Shown here: positions 30,355 to 38,882 of the stretch, in pieces | Layout: each line of letters starts with the position of its first letter | Position numbering within the stretch: the stretch's first letter is position 1 | NCBI RefSeq assembly: GCF_040358985.1 | Contig: NZ_CP132932.1 | Coordinates: 3,100,001-3,164,000, forward strand | DNA length: 64,000 bases | Reading direction: 5' to 3' | Source of the DNA: Tunturibacter empetritectus | GTDB taxonomy: Bacteria > Acidobacteriota > Terriglobia > Terriglobales > Acidobacteriaceae | Notes under the pieces: generated by a model | Database searches by the model: none | Told to the model about the DNA's origin: nothing | What the model saw: only the letters and a program-made list of their open reading frames with translations | Translations under genes and position numbers: made by a program

Positions 30355-31359
30355 ATGCACACCACGATCATTGGGAATCGCCTACACCGTATCCTTGGCC
30401 GTACCGCGGCAGTCGCTTTTTTTGCAGCTGCAGGGACCCTGGGCCTTCACGCGCAACAGTCTGCCGGTACCGCATCGCCGTTGCCGCCGGTTAATTTAAA
30501 AGCGAGTCTTGTTGCACCGCTCAATCTTTCCACTCCGGACGATCTTGGCTACAGCAGTAGCACGGGCAGCTCCGAGACCGCCAGCGCCGTGGACTTCAAT
30601 CTCAGCAGTGATGCAAACCAGCCCCCGCCGCGTCGCCGTTACAGCCGTCCAAACTACAGCGATAGCCATACCAATCCTGACGGTTCCGCGAAGTACACCT
30701 TCCTTGTAGGTGGTGGCTTCACATTACCGACCGGCGGAACCCACAACTACGCAACGCCAAGTTGGAAGATCCAGGCTGGCATTGGGCGCAACTTCAACAA
30801 GACCTTCGGAGTCATCGCCCAGTTCGACTACGATAAGTTCGGCTTTCAGACTAGTACTCTCAATAACCAGCTTGCCATCTACAACGGATTGTGCACCTCG
30901 GCGGCCCAAGCCGCCGGCAACTGCTCGCTGATCCCTCAACTGGGCGGCAACATCCACGACTGGTCCTTCACGCTCAATCCAATCGTGAACTACTATACGT
31001 CCGATACCTTTGGGGCATATGTCGTCGGTGGCCTTGGCTTCTATCACAAATACACCAACTTCACGACTCCTGTGACTGGCACATGTTTCGACCCATACTA
31101 TGGCTACTACCAGTGCTCGGCCAATCAATCCATCGACTGGTATACGAGCAATGCCTTCGGTGTGAACGGCGGCCTTGGCATTACCTACAAGCTCTCGCGT
31201 TTTGCCTCGACGAAGTTCTACGCTGAGGCTCGGTATGTCTGGACTGACAATCAGAAGCGCCCGTTCGATGTCAGCGGCACTACAAGCTACTTCAATGCGT
31301 TTCCGCAGGCCAGCGCGCGGACGACATATATTCCGGTTACCTTTGGTGTTCGCTTTTAG
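30355..31359 (+). CDS. outer-membrane beta-barrel protein
   Basis: The protein has 334 residues with a signal peptide ending at GTLGLHAQQS. A proline- and serine-rich stretch (to about residue 100) precedes alternating strands such as KYTFLVGGGFTLPTGG, FGVIAQFDYDKFGF, FGAYVVGGLGFYHKYTNF, FGVNGGLGITYKLS and KFYAEARYVWT, and the chain ends in TYIPVTFGVRF with a C-terminal phenylalanine. This is the pattern of an 8-12 strand OmpA/OmpW-like barrel. Two cysteine-containing loops (CTSAAQAAGNCS, CFDPYYGYYQCS) are unusual. It is a single gene with a hairpin terminator just after it. Cargo or function cannot be told. Confidence 0.85.
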   Translation: MHTTIIGNRLHRILGRTAAVAFFAAAGTLGLHAQQSAGTASPLPPVNLKASLVAPLNLSTPDDLGYSSSTGSSETASAVDFNLSSDANQPPPRRRYSRPNYSDSHTNPDGSAKYTFLVGGGFTLPTGGTHNYATPSWKIQAGIGRNFNKTFGVIAQFDYDKFGFQTSTLNNQLAIYNGLCTSAAQAAGNCSLIPQLGGNIHDWSFTLNPIVNYYTSDTFGAYVVGGLGFYHKYTNFTTPVTGTCFDPYYGYYQCSANQSIDWYTSNAFGVNGGLGITYKLSRFASTKFYAEARYVWTDNQKRPFDVSGTTSYFNAFPQASARTTYIPVTFGVRF

Positions 31360-31397
31360 CGGCTATCTGCTGGGTGCAGCTGCAAAAGGCAAAAGAA

Positions 31398-31425
31398 GAG
31401 AGGCACGCCGCCTCTCTCCTTTTGT
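31398..31425 (+). terminator. rho-independent terminator after the beta-barrel gene
   Basis: GAGAGGC at 31398-31404 pairs exactly with GCCTCTC at 31410-31416 around a 5-base loop, followed by TCCTTTTGTTT. It ends transcription from the beta-barrel gene and could also serve the convergent gene to the right. Confidence 0.7.
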
Positions 31426-31484
31426 TTAAATCCTGATCTTGTGACGATCAAGACACGCTGGTTCTTTGCCCGTTTCCGAAAGGG

Positions 31485-31865
31485 CTATCGTAGTCGAAGA
31501 AAAAATCCTGCACCCACGCCGGCCACCGTTGCCAGGCTCATCAGCATCTGATGTCCGACTCCGCGCTGACGCATCTCCCAGGTATTTGTCCACAAGACTC
31601 CCATGAGAACGGCCATCAAAGACAGGCTGCCAATCCACGGAGAGTGATCCGTGCCCAGAACGAGCGCCGCCGCAAAGCCTCCCACCGCTGTGCACACCAG
31701 CCAAACCCCATCCTGAAGAAGCTTGTACGTCGATGTGATTCGATGGTCCCGCGCGACCAGATCGGGCAAAAACCTGGCAATGGAGAACGTGGCCGCCATC
31801 GACAGACCCACCGTCAGCAGATACCCAAGAACGATTGCAACGAGAAGAAAAGCGCCAGTGATCAT
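31485..31865 (-). CDS. small membrane protein of unknown function
   Basis: The protein has 126 residues with four hydrophobic helices: ITGAFLLVAIVLGYLLTVGLSMAA, GVWLVCTAVGGFAAALVLG, IGSLSLMAVLMGVLW and MLMSLATVAGVGAGFFL, joined by short charged loops (RDHRITSTYK). No family was recognised. It lies about 100 bases downstream of the glycosyltransferase gene on the same strand and may be cotranscribed. Direct repeats TCAGTCTATCAGCC lie between the two genes (31925-31956). Confidence 0.65.
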   Translation of the reverse strand: MITGAFLLVAIVLGYLLTVGLSMAATFSIARFLPDLVARDHRITSTYKLLQDGVWLVCTAVGGFAAALVLGTDHSPWIGSLSLMAVLMGVLWTNTWEMRQRGVGHQMLMSLATVAGVGAGFFLRLR

Positions 31866-31963
31866 GAGCCTGTTTTGGTCTCCTGCGCCGCGATGTTGCC
31901 TGCAGATCTTCTGGAGACTTGATGGTCAGTCTATCAGCCAGTCAGTCTATCAGCCTCAATCGT

Positions 31964-33682
31964 CTAAACGCCCACCGGATAAGGCTTCTCGTGCATCTCT
32001 TGATCGGGACCGCGGCTCCGTTCGAAACGACCCTGCAGCAGGCTCAATAAGCCTGTGTACCAGTACCCGAAGACAAACAGCACGAGAAAGGGCACCGTAA
32101 AGAAGTTCTCCGTCGAAATTGCGTAGTAAACCGTCCAGGCAAAGTAGCATCCGATCGCCATCTCGATCCAGGGAATGATGCCCAGCCGTTTGCGATACAC
32201 CTTCGCCTGACTCTTCTCGCCCTTCTTCTTCACGCTGTACTTCGGTGTCCTTGCAAATGCGCTCTTCACTCCAAACAGCGCCTCCATTACAGCCTTGGTA
32301 TTTGTAATGGTCAATCCAACTCCACCCAGCGCCATGACGAACGGCACGTAGATGATCGACTTGTACCAGCTCTTCGGATAGAGCTCCTTCTGGCTCACCA
32401 TGTAGAACGTTGAAACCGACATGGTGCTTGCGATGAACAGAGGAAAGTCGATCAGCAGCATCTGGATATAACCCTGCCAACTGCGGATAATCATCGCCGG
32501 CATCAACAGCACACTCAGCACGATCATCAGTGGATAGCTGATATTCGCCGTCAGGTGATACCAGGCCTCGAGTTTCGTATGCCAGGGTGCATCGCTCTTC
32601 AACACTCGCGGCAGAATCTTCTTCCCCGTCTGGATCAGGCCTTTCGCCCATCGCGCCTGCTGCGTCTTGAAGGCAGTCATCTCAATCGGCAGCTCAGCGG
32701 GACATTCGACGTCCTGCAGATATTTGAACTGCCATCCCACCAGCTGAGCCCGATAGCTCAGGTCCGTATCCTCGGTCAAGGTGTCGTGTTGCCAGCCGCC
32801 TGCGGTTGAGATCGTCTCTCGCCGCCACATCCCAGCCGTGCCGTTGAAGTTAAAGAAGACTCCAGCCCGGCTTCGGCCTCCGTGCTCCAACACAAAGTGC
32901 CCATCCAGCAGAATTGCTTCGACCTGCGTCAGGAAGCTGTAGTTTCGGTTCAGGTGCGTCCACCGCGTCTGCACCATACCGATCTCCGGCTGCGCGAAGT
33001 GGTGAATCACCTGCATGACCCACTGGCGCGGCGGCACAAAGTCCGCATCGAAGATGGCCACAAACTCGCCCCGGGCAACGTCGAGTCCTTTGTCCAGAGC
33101 TCCCGCCTTATACCCATGCCGGTTGCTGCGATGCAGATACACAATTGGCTGCGGGTCCATGCCGACAAATCCGCGCGCATAGCGTTCGACTATCTCCCGT
33201 GCCACCTCGGTCGTCTCATCGGTCGAGTCGTCCAGCACCTGAACTTCAAACCGGTCTCGCGGATAGTCCAGGCTGCATACCGCCTCGATCAGGCGCTCGA
33301 TCACAAACTGTTCATTGAAGATCGGCAGCTGAATCGTGACAAATGGCAGCTGCCCCTCTGCGAACCGCATCGGCGGCTCACTCCACTTCGCAGCGTTCTT
33401 CTTGTTTTTGAAGTAGAGCCACACGAGCTGATAGCGGTGAATCCCATAAAATGCCAGAATAATCATGACGATGAAGTAGGGAATCAGCATTGCCGTATCG
33501 AAGGCATTCCATCGATACAGATGCTCGAACGTCTTGTCTGCGTAGTGGGTCTTCCAATAGTGACCGAAGCCCTTTGGACCGACCAGCAACCCGAGTTGGG
33601 ACGTCAGTGTTTGAAGAGAGAATTGCAGGGTCGTTGCTCCACGAAAGGTTCGGGGGTACCCAACCGATTCTACGCGAATCAC
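31964..33682 (-). CDS. membrane glycosyltransferase family 2 (cellulose-synthase-like)
   Basis: The protein has 572 residues. A membrane helix near 62-80 is followed by a cytoplasmic GT-2 domain with all processive-enzyme motifs: acidic pair D151-D152 (VLDDSTDET), FDADF with Asp212/214, TEDTD 303-307 and QQARW 341-345. Several membrane helices follow (VLLMPAMII, LLIDFPLFIAS, FVMALGGVGLTI, IPWIEMAIGCYFAW). The build matches BcsA-like or glucosylceramide-synthase-like transferases that make a beta-linked polymer or glycolipid; a PilZ domain is not seen. The product cannot be named from sequence alone. Confidence 0.9.
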   Translation of the reverse strand: MIRVESVGYPRTFRGATTLQFSLQTLTSQLGLLVGPKGFGHYWKTHYADKTFEHLYRWNAFDTAMLIPYFIVMIILAFYGIHRYQLVWLYFKNKKNAAKWSEPPMRFAEGQLPFVTIQLPIFNEQFVIERLIEAVCSLDYPRDRFEVQVLDDSTDETTEVAREIVERYARGFVGMDPQPIVYLHRSNRHGYKAGALDKGLDVARGEFVAIFDADFVPPRQWVMQVIHHFAQPEIGMVQTRWTHLNRNYSFLTQVEAILLDGHFVLEHGGRSRAGVFFNFNGTAGMWRRETISTAGGWQHDTLTEDTDLSYRAQLVGWQFKYLQDVECPAELPIEMTAFKTQQARWAKGLIQTGKKILPRVLKSDAPWHTKLEAWYHLTANISYPLMIVLSVLLMPAMIIRSWQGYIQMLLIDFPLFIASTMSVSTFYMVSQKELYPKSWYKSIIYVPFVMALGGVGLTITNTKAVMEALFGVKSAFARTPKYSVKKKGEKSQAKVYRKRLGIIPWIEMAIGCYFAWTVYYAISTENFFTVPFLVLFVFGYWYTGLLSLLQGRFERSRGPDQEMHEKPYPVGV

Positions 33683-33735
33683 CGCTTGAAATCGGGTTAA
33701 GACGGCTGTACTTCAGCAAGAGACAACGACTGCTC

Positions 33736-34689
33736 TTAGTTCAAGAACATTGTCCGGTAGGCCGTATCGCGTTGCACCGGCTTGAATCCTGCGTCACGAA
33801 TCACATGCCGCAACTGCTCCTCAGTCGCCGCATTGGCGCCCTCAGCGTGCAGGACACTGCCTACATCGTTGCCACCGAAGCGAAGTCCGACCTGCAACAC
33901 TTTGAGTCCCTGCGTTTCGAGGTTCGACTGCACATTCTCGATGTTGTCGAGGGCCATGCGCGAGATGGCCAGCGTCTTCAAATACTCGACTGCCGTTGCC
34001 TCCTCAAACCCCGGCATGGACGCGGCTTTTGGCGCGAAGCTCCACGGCGTGAACGAGGCAAAACCGTTTGTCTCTTCCTGCAGACTGCGCAGTGCTTCAA
34101 GGTGATTGATGCGGTGCTCCATCGTTTCGCCACCGCCGAAGACCATCGTCGCAGTGGTTGGCATGCCGAGCCTATGGGCGGCGCGATGGACTGCGAGCCA
34201 GTCTGCTGTGGTCCACTTTGTACGCGTACCCTGCTGTACGGCGTCGTCGAGAATACCCGCGTCATCACCGGGGATTGAGTCCAGTCCGGCGTCGTGCAGG
34301 CGCGCGATCGTGTCCTCTACTGTGGCTCCGGTTTGGTTCGCGATGGAGAGGATCTCGCTGGCCGAGAGGGAGTGCAGCCAGAGGGTAGGGAAGCGTCTCT
34401 TGATGCTACGAAAGAGCCCGTCAAACCAGGAGATTGTGAGCGCCGGGGTTACTTCGCCCTGCAGCGTCACGCCGTGGCCGCCTCTCTCCAGGATGTGGGA
34501 GATCTCTTCGCAGAGCTGATCAAAACCCGCGCCAGTCGCGGACTGTGTGTAGGAGACTCTTCCGTCGATCGCGTAGCTTACGACACCTTCGGGGTGCAGA
34601 CGGCGGCGTACGGCGTCGGCTTCCATTCCAATTCCAATCAGATCATCGCTGCGAAAGCAGTCCAACGCTTCGGTTCGGCTAATTCCCAT
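33736..34689 (-). CDS. MqnC/CofH-like protein lacking the radical-SAM cysteine motif
   Basis: The protein has 317 residues and aligns by eye with dehypoxanthine futalosine cyclase (MqnC): VVSYAIDGRVSYT, ISHILERGGHGVTLQGEVTPAL, LHSLSASEI, SIPGDDAGILDD, AHRLGMPTTATMVFGGGETMEHRINHLEALRSLQEETNGFASFTPWSF and the C-terminal GGNDVGSVLHAEGAN. The CxxxCxxCAFY segment that should follow VSYT is replaced by a short QSATGAGFDQL, and the protein is about 45 residues short of normal. None of the three reading frames across the site encodes the cysteines. It therefore cannot bind the usual 4Fe-4S cluster. It may be a decayed or repurposed paralogue in futalosine-pathway menaquinone synthesis. Confidence 0.82.
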   Translation of the reverse strand: MGISRTEALDCFRSDDLIGIGMEADAVRRRLHPEGVVSYAIDGRVSYTQSATGAGFDQLCEEISHILERGGHGVTLQGEVTPALTISWFDGLFRSIKRRFPTLWLHSLSASEILSIANQTGATVEDTIARLHDAGLDSIPGDDAGILDDAVQQGTRTKWTTADWLAVHRAAHRLGMPTTATMVFGGGETMEHRINHLEALRSLQEETNGFASFTPWSFAPKAASMPGFEEATAVEYLKTLAISRMALDNIENVQSNLETQGLKVLQVGLRFGGNDVGSVLHAEGANAATEEQLRHVIRDAGFKPVQRDTAYRTMFLN

Positions 34690-34704
34690 GCTTCCATTCT
34701 ACGG

Positions 34705-34718
34705 TTTTTACGTAAAAA
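34705..34718. promoter_or_regulatory. 14-base perfect palindrome upstream of the MqnC-like gene
   Basis: TTTTTACGTAAAAA lies 15 bases before the ATG at 34689 on the reverse strand. A palindrome so close to a start could be an operator or part of an AT-rich promoter. No regulator can be named. Confidence 0.35.
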
Positions 34719-34764
34719 AATCTGGAGGCGAGAATGGCGGTTTTTCAGAGGTATTTGTGATTTT

Positions 34765-34890
34765 GATGTGTTTTGCTGTGGTGAAAACGTGGTGAGGTTG
34801 TGGTGATACGTGTGGCTGACGTGGTGTTTTAGCCGCCACGTTTTCGCTGCCAAAAAATACGCCACATTTTGCAGATTTATTTTGAGAGAC
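34765..34890 (+). repeat. GT-rich dispersed repeat, copy 2
   Basis: It aligns with 9281-9400: GTGTTTTGCTG, GTGGCTGACGTGGTGTTTTAG, CCACGTTTTCG, a run AAAAAATACGCCAC and TTTATTTT...GAGAC are shared in the same order. It lies in the space between the MqnC-like gene and the gene at 34905-35303. No gene is supported inside. Confidence 0.5.
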
Positions 34891-34904
34891 GATTCCGGAG
34901 AGTG

Positions 34905-35303
34905 CTATCGCTGGAGTAGCCGGACCAGAAGGACGACGACCATCGAAACCAGCGCAATCAAAATAGGAATGCCGGCCTTCAGCCATAGACTGAACGAGGC
35001 GACCTGTCTCTCGAGCGCCTCCATTCGGTGTTCGTGCTGCTCCATAGACGCCTGCGCATGCTTTACCACTTCTCCTATCTCGGTGATCTGCGCGCTCTGG
35101 TCCTGGAGCTGGCGGTAGAGTCCCAGGTGCGCCTTGGTGACCTGTCCCAGATCGCCGCGAACGCCCTCGGCCATGGCCACCATCGCAGCTTCATTAGCTT
35201 TTTCGGCGGCTGCCTTGGAGTTGAAAAACTTGTCCGCCATCGGCACCAGCCGCGAGATGTGAGGCAGCAACTCAACTAACTGCGCGAATACCTTTGGCCA
35301 CAT
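34905..35303 (-). CDS. coiled-coil protein with C-terminal membrane anchor, unknown function
   Basis: The protein has 132 residues. Residues 25-105 are helical and charged with heptad-like spacing (SKAAAEKANEAAMVAMAEG, ITEIGEVVKHAQASMEQHEHRMEALERQVASF). A single hydrophobic helix ends the chain (GIPILIALVSMVVVLLVRLL) with a short basic tail. This is the shape of a tail-anchored cytoplasmic coiled-coil protein. No family was recognised. The gene is single; the VKOR gene follows 120 bases downstream in transcription terms on the other side. Confidence 0.65.
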   Translation of the reverse strand: MWPKVFAQLVELLPHISRLVPMADKFFNSKAAAEKANEAAMVAMAEGVRGDLGQVTKAHLGLYRQLQDQSAQITEIGEVVKHAQASMEQHEHRMEALERQVASFSLWLKAGIPILIALVSMVVVLLVRLLQR

Positions 35304-35423
35304 ACACTGCTCCCGATTTTGCTCTTCTTCTTGTTTCTTGCGACGAAATAACTCAACCCGATGCCTAATCCTAGTTCAGGCGCAATATCTGCTGATCTGA
35401 AACAGTCTTTCTCTTCGAGTTCA

Positions 35424-35882
35424 CTACGGCGTGAGCGACGAGTGCTTCTGCCGCCACCGCATGACGAGCGCGACGATCGTTACCAGCAGAATGGCCGTTA
35501 CGATGCCCTGCGACCAAAGACAGTAGATGCACCACTTCTGCAGAACGTATGCCTCGATGTAGCTAAGAAACGCGGCGAAGAGAAAACCGATCTGAGCGAA
35601 CTCGAAGACCAGCCACCAGCGGCCCATCAGCGCGAGAACCCCGATGGCTGCGTAGCCTGCGATGCCCAGCATCGCCACGGGAATATGTGAACCGGCCTTA
35701 GGGTCTTCGTCGAAGGTGCGGGGAGGAAAGACGGCAAACCGGCTGTGGTTGACCGCGCCGCAGTCGAACTTTTCGGTCACGGCGCAGGGGGGCGCAAGGG
35801 CAGGGTCCATGTAGTGGACGCGCAACGCCATGATGGAAACGACAATGCCTGCAACTGCCAGCAACGCAATCAGATACTTCAT
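35424..35882 (-). CDS. vitamin K epoxide reductase (VKOR) family protein
   Basis: The protein has 152 residues, about four membrane helices and the full VKOR cysteine set: loop pair Cys33 and Cys41 (PPCAVTEKFDCGAVN) and active-site pair Cys118 and Cys121 (KWCIYCLWSQ). The SHIPVAMLGIAGY segment after the loop is also conserved. Bacterial VKOR re-oxidises a DsbA-like thiol oxidase using quinone, replacing DsbB. No thioredoxin-like domain is fused, so the DsbA partner must be elsewhere. ATG at 35882 starts directly with the first helix. Confidence 0.93.
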   Translation of the reverse strand: MKYLIALLAVAGIVVSIMALRVHYMDPALAPPCAVTEKFDCGAVNHSRFAVFPPRTFDEDPKAGSHIPVAMLGIAGYAAIGVLALMGRWWLVFEFAQIGFLFAAFLSYIEAYVLQKWCIYCLWSQGIVTAILLVTIVALVMRWRQKHSSLTP

Positions 35883-36101
35883 GGTCTGATTTTACTTGGT
35901 TGGACGCAACCGGCTGTAATCGTTTGTCTCTATCGTTCGTCTTACAGTTCATGTTTTCGCGCTCCCTAACGGATCATTCATCGCCTGTTGTTGCGGGCGG
36001 GGCAGTTGGGGGCGAGTATCATTGAAGTCAGGAAGACAGGCAGGACCTGCGGGATAGGCCGATAGAACGCGCCCCCTGAGGGCTTGCCGCGGAGAAAAAC
36101 G

Positions 36102-36767
36102 ATGATCGACAACCGCTTGAATATGAACGGGTATCCCACCACGATTGAGGGCGCACGCGAGGAGACAGCCTCGCTGCTGGCCAAGGTGCTGGGCATTACC
36201 TCGCTCGGCTTTTTGATTACGGCCTTCGGCGTTGCAACGGCTCCCCCGTGGAGCACCCTTCCGGGAATGATCGCGGTGCTTGTCCTCGTGCTGGCGATTA
36301 CCTTTACGCGCAAGGCGAGTCCGGCGCTGGCGCTGGGGCTGTTCCTTACGCTGACGTACTTCATGGGTTGGGAGATCGGCCCGCTGATTCACCGCTACGT
36401 TCAGACTGTAGGCTCGACGGTTGTCTTCAACGCGGCGGCAACCACCGGCCTGGGCATGGCGGCCATGGGATGCGTCGCGTATCTGTTCAACATCAACTAT
36501 CGGCGCATCGCCGGAATTGGTTTCGCCGCTCTGCTGCTGCTGATGCTTGCCGGTATCGCCAGCATCTTCTTCCGCTTCATGACGCCGGATACCTACTCCT
36601 GGTTGACGCTGGGGGTCTTTACGCTGCTAACGGTTGGTGACTTTGCCCGCATCCGGGCAGGCGGAGATGGCCGGTCGGCGGTGTCCCTTGCGCTCTCGAT
36701 CTACCTCGATGCGATCAACATTTTTATGGCGGTTCTGCAGTTGATGGGTGGCCGCCGCAGGAATTAG
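36102..36767 (+). CDS. Bax inhibitor-1 family membrane protein (YccA/YbhL type)
   Basis: The ATG at 36102 has GGAG before it; an earlier start at 36084 gives only extra basic residues. The protein has 221 residues and seven hydrophobic helices. The first cytoplasmic part MNGYPTTIEGAREETASLLAKVLGI, the central TLTYFMGWEIGPLIHRY and FNAAATTGLGMAAMG, and the last acidic pattern SIYLDAINIFMAVLQLMG match the family, including the Asp in helix six-seven. Such proteins are pH-sensitive calcium leak channels or FtsH regulators in other organisms. Single gene. Confidence 0.88.
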   Translation: MIDNRLNMNGYPTTIEGAREETASLLAKVLGITSLGFLITAFGVATAPPWSTLPGMIAVLVLVLAITFTRKASPALALGLFLTLTYFMGWEIGPLIHRYVQTVGSTVVFNAAATTGLGMAAMGCVAYLFNINYRRIAGIGFAALLLLMLAGIASIFFRFMTPDTYSWLTLGVFTLLTVGDFARIRAGGDGRSAVSLALSIYLDAINIFMAVLQLMGGRRRN

Positions 36768-36968
36768 CTGCGGAGGGTTGCGTCTGGCGAAGATGCAGAG
36801 CGTGGATCGTCTGAAGATCTCCTGAGACGTTGAACCTTTGGGTTCGTGTGTCTGATCCTTCAGCACGAGGGCAGGGCATTGCTCCCAAAGCCCCGATATT
36901 CACGCACAGAGTGCTTTCTATCGAGGTACACTGAGCCGATTCAATGAGGGACTCTACCGGAGGATCAG

Positions 36969-37508
36969 ATGAAGGTTCAGGTCAATAGCGACAAGACAAT
37001 TGACGTAGACGCGAGTTTGACGGGTTTTGTCGAAGGGGAGGTGAGCCGTGTCCTGGACCGGTTTGCCAAGAGGCTTACGCGAGTCGAGGTCCATCTCGCT
37101 GATGTGGATAACAAAAAGACTGGTAAAGCGGACAAACGCTGCCTGGTTGAGGTTCGCCCCGCCGGGGACAAGCCGGTGAGCGCGAACGCAGTCGCTATGA
37201 CGACGGAGTCCGCAGTTGGGGCGGCCCTGGGAAAGATGCAGCGATTGTTGACCACCTTCTTCGGACGGAGGGGAAGGGCTGCGGAGGAGGTCTCCGGGGA
37301 TGTTCCGCACGCCGAAGAGGCCGCACCAGTTCTGGCGGCCAAAAAAGCGGCGGCTAGAAAGACTGTTGCCAAAACAGGCAAGAAGGTCGCGGCAAAGAAG
37401 GCCGCAGCGAAGAAGGCTGCCGCGAAGAAGCCGACCAAGCTCAGTCCTCGAGGTCCAAAGAAAAAGTTGATCTTCCAGGCCCGGCGGAGGTCTCAACCCT
37501 CCCGGTAG
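36969..37508 (+). CDS. HPF/RaiA-like domain with Lys/Ala-rich histone-H1-like tail
   Basis: The protein has 179 residues, with GGAGG just before the ATG. Residues 1-100 resemble the ribosome hibernation factor fold: a strand start MKVQVNSDKTID, RVLDRFAKRLTRVEVHLADV, CLVEVRPAGDKPVSANA and SAVGAALGKMQRLL, although the usual basic patches are weaker. From about 125 the chain becomes KKAAARKTVAKTGKKVAAKKAA-like repeats, as in histone H1 or Hc1-type proteins that bind DNA or rRNA. The fusion suggests a nucleic-acid-binding stress protein, with ribosome hibernation as one possible role. Confidence 0.7.
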   Translation: MKVQVNSDKTIDVDASLTGFVEGEVSRVLDRFAKRLTRVEVHLADVDNKKTGKADKRCLVEVRPAGDKPVSANAVAMTTESAVGAALGKMQRLLTTFFGRRGRAAEEVSGDVPHAEEAAPVLAAKKAAARKTVAKTGKKVAAKKAAAKKAAAKKPTKLSPRGPKKKLIFQARRRSQPSR

Positions 37509-37597
37509 CGGCGGAGTTCGTGGCGCGCTGCCTGCGGGCTGTGGAGAAGATGTCAAACTTTTATCGTTGAGTTATTCCGTAGATTTATCATGAAGCG

Positions 37598-38542
37598 GTG
37601 AACTCGACCAGCCGCAGACAGTTTCTCACGATGCTTGGCGCCACTAGCCTCTCGGCAGCCGTTGCGCCTTCGCTTCTTGCTGCATCAGCGTCTGCCGGTG
37701 GGCAGGTTCGCGAGCCGTTCACTTTTCTGTTCGTTACCGATGCGCATCTTCAGCCTGAACTGAATGGCGTTGTCGGTACGGATATGGCCTTCAAGAAGGC
37801 CCGCGGGGTCAAAGCCGACTTTGCCATCAATGGGGGCGATCACGTCTTCGATGCGCTCGCCGTGCCGAAGCAGCGTGCGCTGACCCTGTTCGACCTCTAC
37901 GACAAGACCGAACAGGATCTGGGCGTGAAGGTTTACCACACCGTCGGCAATCACGACGTTCTCGGTATCTACCCGGCCAGTGGTATCGCGCAGGACGATC
38001 CGCTCTACGGCAAAAAGCTCTTTGAGCAGCGCTTCGGCAAGCTGTACTACTCCTTCGACCACAAGGGCCATCACTTCATCGTGCTGGACTCGATCGGCAT
38101 CACGCCGGATCGCGCCTACGAGGGCCGCATTGACGCGGCACAGTTGCAGTGGCTGACGGCCGATCTTGCTGTGCTCGCGCCGGGCACACCGGTCATCGTC
38201 TCGGTTCATATTCCTCTCGTCACAGCGATCGCGGCATACATGCCCGAACTAGCGGTTGCGCCGCCTCACCACGGCCTGAGTGTCGCCAATGCGAGCCAGG
38301 TGCTTGATCTCTTCGCGGGACATAATGTGCTGGGCGTTCTGCAGGGGCATACCCATGTCAACGAAGTGGTTCAGTGGAAGGGCGTGCCGTACATCACGAG
38401 TGGAGCGGTGTGCGGCAACTGGTGGCATGGCACGCGTCTGGGCACGCCGGAGGGCTTTACGATCGTCACCGTCGCAGACAATAAGCTGACCACGCACTAT
38501 GAGCCTTCGGGCTTTCAGTCGGTCGCTCCGCAGAACACCTAA
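37598..38542 (+). CDS. Tat-exported metallophosphoesterase
   Basis: The protein has 314 residues from a GTG start; no ATG is usable in frame. STSRRQFLTMLGATSLSAA is a classic twin-arginine signal. Calcineurin-like metal motifs follow in order: DAHLQ, NGGDHVFD, TVGNHDVLG, VSVHIPLV and LQGHTHVNE. Such enzymes hydrolyse phosphate mono- or diesters in the periplasm; the exact substrate cannot be told. Single gene, 90 bases after the HPF-like gene. Confidence 0.92.
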   Translation: MNSTSRRQFLTMLGATSLSAAVAPSLLAASASAGGQVREPFTFLFVTDAHLQPELNGVVGTDMAFKKARGVKADFAINGGDHVFDALAVPKQRALTLFDLYDKTEQDLGVKVYHTVGNHDVLGIYPASGIAQDDPLYGKKLFEQRFGKLYYSFDHKGHHFIVLDSIGITPDRAYEGRIDAAQLQWLTADLAVLAPGTPVIVSVHIPLVTAIAAYMPELAVAPPHHGLSVANASQVLDLFAGHNVLGVLQGHTHVNEVVQWKGVPYITSGAVCGNWWHGTRLGTPEGFTIVTVADNKLTTHYEPSGFQSVAPQNT

Positions 38543-38602
38543 AGAACAATTGCTCTGGGAGGTCTGCTCCCCCTATTTTTTGATTTCTTCATTTTATTAC
38601 CG

Positions 38603-38618
38603 TGGTACATTGGTACAC
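38603..38618 (+). promoter_or_regulatory. tandem octamer TGGTACA(T/C) directly before the 38619 gene
   Basis: TGGTACAT at 38603-38610 and TGGTACAC at 38611-38618 repeat head to tail and touch the ATG. Each has a GTAC core, and TATTAC lies a few bases upstream as a possible -10. No ribosome site fits, so the mRNA may be leaderless. An 8-base direct repeat would suit a ribbon-helix-helix dimer pair, perhaps the product of the first gene. Confidence 0.45.
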
Positions 38619-38882
38619 ATGGCGACATCGAAGAACCTGGTCGAGGTTGAGCGGATTCAGACCGGGGTCCGCATGGAGAAGCGGTTGCTAAAGGTGCTGA
38701 AAGCCGTGGCCGAGTTGAAGGATATGAGTCTGGGCGATCTGCTGGAGGGCATTGTGCTTCATGCGTTTGAGGGCAAGTCCGCGTTTTCTCCGCAGACTCT
38801 GAAAGAGATTGAGAAGTTGAAGAATATCTATGGCCTGACGCTGCGCGCGTTGGATAGCCATCACTTGAAGGAGCGCAGATGA
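38619..38882 (+). CDS. ribbon-helix-helix-like small protein
   Basis: The ATG at 38619 gives 87 residues. The segment VERIQTGVRMEKRLLKVLKAVAE followed by KDMSLGDLLEGIVLHAFEG has a short strand, a helix, a turn and a second helix, the layout of a ribbon-helix-helix DNA-binding protein. The rest (FSPQTLKEIEKLKNIYGL) is a further helix. It overlaps the next gene by 4 bases (ATGA). I infer a small regulator of its own operon; no biochemical family name could be fixed. The longer in-frame start at 38499 is not supported. Confidence 0.7.
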   Translation: MATSKNLVEVERIQTGVRMEKRLLKVLKAVAELKDMSLGDLLEGIVLHAFEGKSAFSPQTLKEIEKLKNIYGLTLRALDSHHLKERR

